Assembly (NCBI GenBank): GCA_900552705.1
Contig: USAX01000096.1
Location: 1 to 7,214, forward strand
DNA from: an uncultured Collinsella sp.
Lineage (GTDB): Bacteria; Actinomycetota; Coriobacteriia; Coriobacteriales; Coriobacteriaceae
DNA length: 7,214 nucleotides
Reading direction: 5' to 3'
Under the pieces are notes generated by a model. It saw only the letters and a list, made by a program, of their open reading frames with translations, was not told the DNA's origin and ran no database searches. Both the position numbers and the translations under genes were made by a program. This document shows, in pieces, positions 1 to 7,214 of this stretch. How positions within the stretch are numbered: the stretch's first letter is position 1; each line of letters begins with the position of its first letter.

Positions 1-108
1 GCGAATAATATCCCGCTGATAGCATACCGGGCAAAAATAGCCGTAGCGGCGGGCATGATCCGTCAGATAAGCCACCAGCCAGGGGCGGAATTCCCGTTCG
101 TTAAAAAG
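1..108 (-). CDS. Unidentified partial reading frame left of the IS110 element
   Basis: An open frame of 36 codons runs through both ends of this segment, so neither start nor stop is visible. The translation looks protein-like: it has Trp and several Tyr, a CPVC (CxxC) pair that could be half of a zinc-binding site, and a basic Arg-rich stretch before it. Its codons avoid rare ATA, AGG and CTA, unlike the competing + frame, which uses several ATA. GC is clearly lower than in the neighbouring IS, with a sharp break near 108-115. The N-terminal side abuts the IS, so the gene may be interrupted by it. I do not recognise the family. It could also be non-coding sequence open by chance. Confidence 0.25.
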
Positions 109-115
109 GGGGGGA

Positions 116-270
116 TAACTGCCGCCGGCTGCCCCGGGGAGGGCCGGGGACGTGTTGCCGCCGGGGCGGGAGGGGCCGCGGGGAACGACTGATAGAGATG
201 TGCCGGGCCCGGACCGGGCCACGGCCGGGTAATGTGGGTGTCGCTTCCGCGGCTAACGGCCGGCTCAAGG
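116..270 (+). ncRNA. Putative IS110 bridge RNA
   Basis: In IS110 elements a structured RNA from the left-end leader guides the recombinase, with a 5' target loop and a 3' donor loop. This leader has that order. GCCCCGG (131-137) can pair with CCGGGGC (161-167). The loop between them holds GGGACGTGT (147-155), complementary to the right flank just outside the element (1554-1562), as a right-target guide should be. Further 3', ATAGAGA (192-198) equals the last bases of the element (1548-1554), as a left-donor guide should. It is followed by a GGCCCGG/CCGGGCC hairpin (206-220). A possible left-target guide GGGGA (136-140) resembles the left flank (111-115), but this is G-rich and weak. I could not find a convincing right-donor guide. 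RNA ends are estimates. Confidence 0.55.
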
Positions 271-283
271 GAGAGGATACACC

Positions 284-1450
284 ATGCCAGCAGCAGAGAC
301 GCCCGTGGCCTACCTGGGGATCGACGTCGGGAAGAGCTCGCACAGCGCGTGCGCGCTCGACGCGGGAGGGGGCGTCGCCTTCAGGGCCGAGCTGGCAAAC
401 AGGCCCGACGACATCGACCGGCTGCTCGAGCGGGCCGGCTCCGGCGCGCTGGTCGTCGTCGACCAGAAGCGAAACATCGGCGCACTGGTCCTCGCGCGCG
501 CCCATGCGCATGGGAACCCCTGCGCCTACCTGCCCGGATATGCCGAGAAGCAGGCCCGCGGGATGTTCCCCGGCATCGCGAAGACCGACGCCATCGACGC
601 CGAGGTGATCGCGCGCACCGCGCTCGGCGTGCCCCGCGCCCTCAGACCGGCGCCCGAGGAGCCCGAGGGGACCGCCTCGCTTCGGATCCTGTCGTCGCAG
701 CGCGAGTTCGCGTCGTCCGCCAGGACCCGCGCGAAGAACAGGCTGCGCGCGACCCTGCTCGAGGCCGACCCCGCGCTCGAGGGCGCGGTCGACCCGTCGA
801 GCCGCTGGCAGGTGTCGATGCTGGCCGAGTTCGGCGGGGCCGCCGGGTGCTCGGCCGCCGGCTGGCGCAGGTTCTCGAACGCCGCCAGGCGCGCGGGCGC
901 CCCCGCGGCGGGGGCCAGGAGGCTCTGGGAGGCGCTGCTGGCCTCGTCGCGCTCGGGAAGGCGGCTCCCGGCCGGCGAGGACGTCGCGGTCCGGATACTC
1001 GCCCGGGAGATAGCCTCCCTCGACGCCGACATCGAGGAGCTCGACTCGCTCGTGGCCGACTCGCTGGCGGGAGACGAGGTCTACGAGTGCCTCCTCACGG
1101 TGCCCGGGATCGGCCCCAAGACCGCCGCGGCGCTGGTGACGTCGATCGACATATCCGCGTTCAGGGGGCACGACGAGCTCGCGAGCTATTGCGGCGTGGC
1201 GCCGTCAGACAGGCGCTCCGGGAGCAGCATCAGGTCGACGTCGCCGCAGCACGGCGGGAACAGGCAGCTCAAGAACCTGCTCATATTCAGCTGCAACTCC
1301 CTCATCGGCACGGACAACAGGTTCGGGAGGTACTACGGGGAGTGCAGGGCGAGGGGGATGAGGCACAGCAAGGCGCTGAAGGCGGTCGCGAGGAAGAGGC
1401 TCAAGGTCATTTACGCGATCATGCGCGACGCCGTCCCGTACGCGGCCTAG
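284..1450 (+). CDS. IS110-family transposase (DEDD recombinase)
   Basis: This recombinase excises and inserts the element with help from the bridge RNA. The N-terminal RuvC-like DEDD domain (about 8-160) shows GIDVGK with Asp14, VVVDQ with Asp60 in the position usually written as Glu, and KTDAIDAEVIA with Asp102 and Asp105. A VDQ form is familiar from actinobacterial IS110 proteins. A helical, probably coiled-coil middle (about 235-262) leads into the C-terminal transposase domain, with VPGIGPKTAAAL (273-284), YCGVAPSDRRSG (302-313) and GGNRQLKN (324-331). Length 388 fits the family. The ATG is supported by AGGGAGAGG at 268-276, seven bases upstream. The gene is much richer in GC than its neighbours and uses AGG Arg and ATA Ile codons, suggesting transfer. 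The usual Ser four residues before the conserved Asn is a Gln here; Ser318 and Ser320 are nearby. No frameshift is seen. Confidence 0.93.
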   Translation: MPAAETPVAYLGIDVGKSSHSACALDAGGGVAFRAELANRPDDIDRLLERAGSGALVVVDQKRNIGALVLARAHAHGNPCAYLPGYAEKQARGMFPGIAKTDAIDAEVIARTALGVPRALRPAPEEPEGTASLRILSSQREFASSARTRAKNRLRATLLEADPALEGAVDPSSRWQVSMLAEFGGAAGCSAAGWRRFSNAARRAGAPAAGARRLWEALLASSRSGRRLPAGEDVAVRILAREIASLDADIEELDSLVADSLAGDEVYECLLTVPGIGPKTAAALVTSIDISAFRGHDELASYCGVAPSDRRSGSSIRSTSPQHGGNRQLKNLLIFSCNSLIGTDNRFGRYYGECRARGMRHSKALKAVARKRLKVIYAIMRDAVPYAA

Positions 1451-1486
1451 CGGGCGGCGGGGTCAACCAAAGAGGAAACCGAGCGG

Positions 1487-1525
1487 GGGCGCCTGGCGCC
1501 CGGATGCGCCATGCCGAAATGGCGC
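1487..1525 (+). repeat. Two tandem hairpins in the IS110 right end
   Basis: GGGCGC (1487-1492) and GCGCCC (1496-1501) form a 6-bp hairpin with a 3-base loop. GCGCCAT (1506-1512) and ATGGCGC (1519-1525) form a perfect 7-bp hairpin with a 6-base loop. Both lie between the transposase stop codon and the right boundary. They may be subterminal structure for the recombinase or may end transposase transcription, but no T-run follows. Confidence 0.5.
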
Positions 1526-1536
1526 GAAGCACGCGG

Positions 1537-1542
1537 TTGACA
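1537..1542 (+). promoter_or_regulatory. Outward-facing consensus -35 hexamer at the IS right end
   Basis: A perfect TTGACA sits 12 bases inside the inferred right boundary. No good -10 hexamer lies at 16-18 bases in the present flank. In IS110 elements a right-end -35 can be joined to a left-end -10 when the ends meet in the circular form, driving the leader RNA. Here GATAAC (114-119) would be 16 bases away if the left crossover is at 107-108, but only about 10 if it is at 114-115, so the role is unsettled. Confidence 0.35.
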
Positions 1543-1565
1543 AAACCATAGAGACACGTCCCAAA

Positions 1566-1593
1566 TTGACTACCCTGGCATTGGGGATACCAT
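1566..1593 (+). promoter_or_regulatory. Probable promoter of the M24 peptidase gene
   Basis: TTGACT (1566-1571, 5 of 6 to consensus) and TACCAT (1588-1593, 4 of 6) are 16 bases apart, with the start codon 27 bases downstream of the -10. An ACCATGGT palindrome (1589-1596) overlaps the -10 and might be an operator. The promoter lies just outside the IS right end, so its core survived the insertion while anything further upstream was displaced. Confidence 0.4.
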
Positions 1594-1620
1594 GGTGGCA
1601 CCCTAGCGAAAGGATGTTTC

Positions 1621-2709
1621 ATGGCACATGTCGATGACCAGCGAGTGGCGCGCGTGCTCGATGCGCTCGAGGCTCAGCACCCCGGCGCGCAGTTGCTCGT
1701 AAACGACCCGTGGTCAATCTACTATCTGACCGGCTTTTATGCCGATATGTTCGAGCGTTTTTGCGGCGTGCTGCTCGCGCGCGATGCCGAGCCGGTGATC
1801 TTGGTCAACGTGCTGCATCAGCTGCCTGAGTATGACAATGCCCGCGTTGCCTATCACACCGATACCGACGTCGTAGCCGACGCCATCGCGAGTGAGATCG
1901 ATCCGGCCAAACCGCTCGGCATCGACACCGTCATGCGTTCCGGCTTTTTGATGCCCCTTATGGATCGTCACGCCGCGAGCGAGTTCTTCCTGGGCGACTT
2001 TGCCGTCACCGTCGCACGCGCACACAAGGATGCCGCCGAGCAGGAGCTCATGCGCATGTCCTCGGCCGCTAACGACGCCGTGATGGCCGACGCCATCAAG
2101 CTCGTCCACGAGGGCGTAACAGAGCGCGAAATTGCCGACCAGATGCTCGGTCTGTACCGCAAGCACGGCTGCGAGGGCTTTAGCTTTCCGCCCATCGTGA
2201 GCTTTGGCGCCAACGCCGGCGACCCGCACCACGAGCCCGACGACACCGTACTCAAGCGCGGCGACGTGGTGCTGTTCGACATTGGTGGACGCCGCCGCAA
2301 CTACTGCTCGGACATGACGCGCACACTCTTTTGGGGCGAGCCGGACGAGGAGACGGCGCGCATCTATGACATCGTGCGCCGCGCGAACGAGGCCGCCGAG
2401 GCGCTCATCGCGCCGGGCGTGCGCATGTGCGACCTGGACCGCGCCGCGCGCAATGTGATTGAAGACGCGGGTTATGGGCAGTACTTTACGCATCGCCTGG
2501 GTCACTCAATCGGCCTGCAGGACCACGAGCCGGGCGACGTCTCGCTCGTCAACGAGCAGGTTGTCGAGCCGGGCATGACGTTCTCTATCGAGCCGGGTAT
2601 CTACCTCCCCGGCCGCACCGGCGTCCGCATCGAAGACCTTGCCCTGGTTACCGAATCCGGCGTCGAGATCCTCAACGCCTATCCCCACGATCCGGTCCGC
2701 CTAGACTAG
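1621..2709 (+). CDS. pepQ: M24-family metallopeptidase, Xaa-Pro dipeptidase/aminopeptidase type
   Basis: A cytosolic enzyme that probably cleaves the bond before proline in short peptides, recycling peptides that general peptidases leave. Residues 1 to about 135 are a creatinase-type N-terminal domain and about 140-355 a pita-bread catalytic domain. All five dinuclear metal ligands are visible: Asp220 (VLFDIGG), Asp231 (YCSDMTRT), His295 (HRLGHSIGL), Glu324 (FSIEPGIYLP) and Glu338 (VRIEDLALV). His204 and His302 occupy the expected substrate-side positions. Length 362 matches PepQ/YqhT-like proteins. No signal peptide or membrane segment is seen. The ATG has AAAGGA at 1609-1614, six bases upstream. 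It stands alone on this strand and is closed by hairpins directly after the stop codon. Dipeptidase and aminopeptidase members cannot be separated by motif, so the symbol is the likeliest choice only. Confidence 0.9.
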   Translation: MAHVDDQRVARVLDALEAQHPGAQLLVNDPWSIYYLTGFYADMFERFCGVLLARDAEPVILVNVLHQLPEYDNARVAYHTDTDVVADAIASEIDPAKPLGIDTVMRSGFLMPLMDRHAASEFFLGDFAVTVARAHKDAAEQELMRMSSAANDAVMADAIKLVHEGVTEREIADQMLGLYRKHGCEGFSFPPIVSFGANAGDPHHEPDDTVLKRGDVVLFDIGGRRRNYCSDMTRTLFWGEPDEETARIYDIVRRANEAAEALIAPGVRMCDLDRAARNVIEDAGYGQYFTHRLGHSIGLQDHEPGDVSLVNEQVVEPGMTFSIEPGIYLPGRTGVRIEDLALVTESGVEILNAYPHDPVRLD

Positions 2710-2711
2710 CC

Positions 2712-2744
2712 AATGTGGCAAAGGGGCAGTCCCTTTGCCACATT
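2712..2744 (+). repeat. Perfect 14-bp inverted repeat after the peptidase stop codon
   Basis: AATGTGGCAAAGGG (2712-2725) and CCCTTTGCCACATT (2731-2744) are exact inverted repeats around a 5-base loop, starting two bases after the stop codon. The symmetric stem would be stable in RNA from either strand. No T-run follows on either strand, so it is not a standard intrinsic terminator. It may stabilise the mRNA 3' end or be one copy of a dispersed palindromic repeat. Confidence 0.8.
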
Positions 2745-2755
2745 ACATTAATGCC

Positions 2756-2915
2756 GCCACGAAAACGGGTTATTTACTACGTTTAACCCGCATGGGTTGA
2801 CCATGCGGGTCTTTTTTGAAAATCGGCAAGACATCTACCTGCGGTTTTAATTTCGCAAGTCTCGGCGTGGTCGAGGGTAACCGGTTAAACGTAGTAGATA
2901 GGCCCATTTCGTGGC
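2756..2915. repeat. 160-bp palindromic element with 33-base inverted ends
   Basis: The ends 2756-2788 and 2883-2915 are inverted repeats matching at 28 of 33 positions, with GCCACGAAA at the outer tips and a perfect 14-base inner block TACTACGTTTAACC. The 94-base middle has no reading frame of note and contains most of an intrinsic terminator. The size and layout resemble a MITE-like or dispersed intergenic repeat. No transposase and no clear target duplication are seen. It fills the gap between the convergent peptidase and folC genes. Confidence 0.65.
2786..2817 (+). terminator. Intrinsic terminator of the peptidase gene
   Basis: ACCCGCATGG (2786-2795), a 5-base loop and CCATGCGGGT (2801-2810) form a perfect 10-bp stem, followed by CTTTTTT (2811-2817). 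This is a strong rho-independent terminator for + strand transcription. On the - strand the stem lacks a following T-run, so it should not efficiently end folC transcription. Its left arm overlaps the inner tip of the palindromic element by three bases. Confidence 0.9.
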
Positions 2916-2948
2916 GAGCAGGCCAAATTAGCTGCCCGGCAAATAGGG

Positions 2949-4292
2949 CTAGCGCAGCAGGCCGGCCACTTCGCCGGCCAGGGTGATGGTGCCGGCCGCT
3001 ACGAAGGGCTCGCCCGCGGCCTCGAAAGCTGCGAGGGCCTCGGAAACGCTGGGGTACACGCCCGCGAGCTTATCGGCGTCCACCAGGGCAGCAAGCTCCT
3101 CCGCCGGCAGGGCACGATCGGAATCGGTCTGGGTCACGACCACACGGGGGAAAGCCGGAACAAGCACGTCAACGATGCCCGCCACGTCCTTGTCAGCCAA
3201 CGCCGCGCACAGCAGCGTGGGGCGATTCTCTACGCACGGATCGATCTCGTCCAGCGCGCTCACAAAGTTCTCGCAGCTCTGGGGGTTATGGCACGCGTCG
3301 ATCAGCTTGAGCGGATCGGTTCCCAGCACATCAAAGCGACCCGGCGTGGGGCAGCCCATAAGCGAAGCGTCGAGCGCATCGTGGTCGAGCTCGCGGCCCA
3401 GATAGCCCTCGCACAGCATAATCGCGCATGCGGCGTTCTGCGGCTGATACGCCGGCTTAACCATCCTCGACGTATAAATCGCGCGCGGTGTAGTGCAGCT
3501 AAACTCCACCGTATCGCCCACATGCGCCGGCGCCTTAGTCGTGGCGTGGCTCACCACAAGCGGCACCACACCGCATTCGCGGCAACGGGCATCCATCACG
3601 CGTTGAACGCTCGCCTCATGCGTACCCTCGCCCAAAACAACCAAACGCCCAGGCTTAATAACCGCAGCCTTCTCCCCCGCAATAGCCTCAAGCGTGTCGC
3701 CCAAAATACGAGTGTGATCAAGCCCAATGCCCGTAATGGCCACGGCGACAGGATCGGTGGCGCTGGTGGCATCCCAACGCCCGCCCATGCCAACCTCGAG
3801 CACGGCAACATCCACCGCGGCCTCGGCAAACACCACAAGCGCAGCAGCCGTCAGCAAGTCAAATGGCGTGATAGTATAGGCGCGCTCCCCCGCCGCCACA
3901 CGGTGCGAATTCACGCGACGCCCCGCCTCAACAGCGGCAGAAACGCCACGGGCAAACGCTTCATCGCTCACGACGCGCCCCTCGACCTCCATGCGCTCGG
4001 GATAGCGAACAAGCTGCGGCGACGTATACAACGCGGTCTTGAGCCCCTCACCACGAAGAATGGCAGCCGAAAAACGCGTGGTCGATGTCTTGCCATTGGT
4101 ACCGGCGACCTGAATGCAATCAAAATATTCGTCCGGACGCCCCAGCTCATCGAGCATATCGACAACCGTCTCGAGCAGAGGACCAGCATCCCCAGAAATC
4201 CGCCCGGTATCAGCAGCAAGCCCCACAGCCTCACCAAACGAAAGCAAATCAAACAAGAACGGCACAGAATACGACCCCGAACGCTTAGCCAT
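2949..4292 (-). CDS. folC: Bifunctional folylpolyglutamate synthase / dihydrofolate synthase
   Basis: A cytosolic Mur-ligase-family enzyme that joins glutamate to dihydropteroate and extends folate polyglutamate tails using ATP. With the ATG at 4290-4292 it has 447 residues, usual for FolC. The ATP-binding domain shows VAGTNGKTST (62-71, P-loop), TSPQL (90-94), LEVGMGGRWDATS (165-177) with Glu166, GLDHTRILGDT (190-200) with His193, and GEKAAVIKPG (206-215) with Lys208, the likely carbamylated lysine. The C-terminal domain begins near 317 (PGRFDV) and shows DACHNPQS (332-339). Gln replaces the usual His in SPHL, and DACHNP replaces DGAHNP; both look conservative. The chosen ATG has GAGGGGA (4302-4308) nine bases upstream; a GTG at 4311-4313 would leave this site inside the gene. 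valS lies upstream on the same strand. The 5' part uses more T-ending codons than the 3' part. Confidence 0.93.
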   Translation of the reverse strand: MAKRSGSYSVPFLFDLLSFGEAVGLAADTGRISGDAGPLLETVVDMLDELGRPDEYFDCIQVAGTNGKTSTTRFSAAILRGEGLKTALYTSPQLVRYPERMEVEGRVVSDEAFARGVSAAVEAGRRVNSHRVAAGERAYTITPFDLLTAAALVVFAEAAVDVAVLEVGMGGRWDATSATDPVAVAITGIGLDHTRILGDTLEAIAGEKAAVIKPGRLVVLGEGTHEASVQRVMDARCRECGVVPLVVSHATTKAPAHVGDTVEFSCTTPRAIYTSRMVKPAYQPQNAACAIMLCEGYLGRELDHDALDASLMGCPTPGRFDVLGTDPLKLIDACHNPQSCENFVSALDEIDPCVENRPTLLCAALADKDVAGIVDVLVPAFPRVVVTQTDSDRALPAEELAALVDADKLAGVYPSVSEALAAFEAAGEPFVAAGTITLAGEVAGLLR

Positions 4293-4313
4293 AACCCAAA
4301 GTCCCCTCAACAC

Positions 4314-4346
4314 AAAAAGAGGCCCGTAAGCAACAACGAGCCCCTC
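4314..4346 (-). terminator. Terminator-like hairpin just upstream of folC (possible attenuator)
   Basis: On the - strand GAGGGGCTCG (4346-4337) pairs with CGGGCCTC (4326-4319) as an 8-bp stem with a 2-base bulge and a 10-base loop, followed directly by TTTTT (4318-4314). The folC ribosome binding site begins six bases later, leaving no room for a promoter between them. It therefore either partly terminates valS transcripts, letting some read into folC, or acts as an attenuator. The bulge and short T-run suggest moderate strength. Confidence 0.55.
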
Positions 4347-4352
4347 CCATTC

Positions 4353-4380
4353 AAAATATCAGCCAAACACCGCTTTGCAG
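4353..4380 (-). promoter_or_regulatory. Weak candidate promoter for folC
   Basis: On the - strand an extended -10, TGATATTTT (4361-4353), has TATTTT as hexamer and CTGCAA (4380-4375, 3 of 6) at 16 bases as a poor -35. It would give a transcript starting before the terminator-like hairpin. It is offered because no better promoter is visible between the palindrome and folC. Confidence 0.2.
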
Positions 4381-4440
4381 CGAGATCAAGGCTACAACCC
4401 AGTGGCCCTAACTAGCCAGTTGCAAACAACCACGTAAACG

Positions 4441-4568
4441 AACTGGGAGCGTCCCGATGCTTTGCTCGCCGCAAGTTCCGCACGCAAAGGACAGCACTTA
4501 ATGTGCTGTCCGTCTTGCGCAGGACTGTCCGCAGCGGAGAGCAAAGCATCGGGACGCGCACCCAAGTT
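4441..4568. repeat. 128-bp nested palindrome between valS and folC
   Basis: The main arms GCGTCCCGATGCTTTGCTC (4449-4467) and its exact reverse complement (4539-4557) are 19 bases each. A second perfect stem, GGACAGCAC (4489-4497) with GTGCTGTCC (4503-4511), sits at the centre around a TTAAT loop. Outside, AACTGGG (4441-4447) pairs with CCCAAGTT (4561-4568) with one bulge. The element starts five bases after the valS stop codon. There is no T-run, so it is not a standard terminator. It could be a dispersed palindromic repeat or a structure protecting the valS mRNA end. Confidence 0.75.
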
Positions 4569-4572
4569 AGAC

Positions 4573-7214
<2,642 letters not shown>

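Larger units (their letters stand above)
114..1554 (+). mobile_element. IS110-family insertion sequence
   Basis: The element consists of a GC-rich leader of about 170 bases, a DEDD transposase gene and a right end of about 100 bases. No terminal inverted repeats or clear target duplication are seen, as expected for IS110, which recombines at a short shared core. The right boundary rests on two leader matches that meet there: ATAGAGA at 192-198 equals 1548-1554, and GGGACGTGT at 147-155 is the reverse complement of 1554-1562. This suggests a core of GA at 1553-1554. The left boundary is less certain. GA at 114-115, at the end of a G-run and close to the GC shift, is the best candidate, and AG at 107-108 is an alternative. 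Total length is about 1.44 kb, normal for the family. Confidence 0.8.

Noticed and set aside
101..1171. Long open frame antisense to the transposase gene
   Set aside because: It mirrors the very GC-rich transposase codons, is dominated by Arg/Gly/Pro, and shows no domain; stops are rare in such sequence by composition alone.
232..1551. 439-codon open frame overlapping the transposase in another + frame
   Set aside because: Arg/Gly-rich shadow without motifs; the 284-1450 frame has clear DEDD and C-terminal IS110 motifs and a good ribosome binding site.
1714..2505. 263-codon - strand frame inside the peptidase gene
   Set aside because: Antisense to a gene with all five M24 metal ligands; no motifs and no ribosome binding site.
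2949..3060. A folC intrinsic terminator on the - strand after its stop
   Set aside because: The hairpins in 2712-2948 have no T-run when read on the - strand, so none can be called for folC.
4311..4313. GTG as the folC start codon
   Set aside because: It directly follows the hairpin T-run with no ribosome binding site; the ATG at 4290-4292 has GAGGGGA at good spacing.
3288..4415. 375-codon + strand frame opposite folC
   Set aside because: Antisense shadow of a gene with complete FolC motifs; His/Arg/Asn-rich translation with no domain.

Overview
The window looks like a chromosomal piece of a high-GC gut actinobacterium of the class Coriobacteriia, most likely Collinsella or a close relative. 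This is inferred from base composition, codon use and palindromic intergenic repeats; no database search was possible. Three housekeeping-type genes are present: an M24 prolidase-family peptidase on the + strand, and folC and valS on the - strand. The peptidase and folC converge on a repeat-rich intergenic gap.

Layout. Positions 1-108 hold a short stretch of lower GC with a 36-codon open fragment on the - strand that I cannot identify. About 114-1554 is an IS110-family element: a leader of about 170 bases that looks like a bridge (guide) RNA, a 388-residue DEDD transposase, and a short right end with two hairpins. Two short stretches of the leader match the right junction in the way target and donor guides should: a 9-base reverse complement of the sequence just outside the element, and a 7-base identity to the sequence just inside it. 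The two matches meet at position 1554, which fixes the right boundary. Positions 1555-1620 carry a probable promoter and a good ribosome binding site for the peptidase at 1621-2709. Positions 2710-2948 contain a perfect 14-bp hairpin, a classic intrinsic terminator and a 160-bp palindromic element. folC (2949-4292) and valS (4573 to the window end, 5' end missing) follow on the - strand. Between them are a 128-bp nested palindrome and, just before the folC ribosome binding site, a terminator-like hairpin that could be an attenuator.

How the parts work together. ValS charges tRNA-Val and FolC makes and polyglutamylates folates. The valS-folC order is common in Gram-positive bacteria, and here the two may be partly co-transcribed through the hairpin. 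The peptidase releases residues from proline-containing peptides. The IS110 insertion lies about 66 bp upstream of the peptidase start and may have changed its upstream regulation. The most interesting feature is the IS110 leader, because its guide and target can both be read within this single window.
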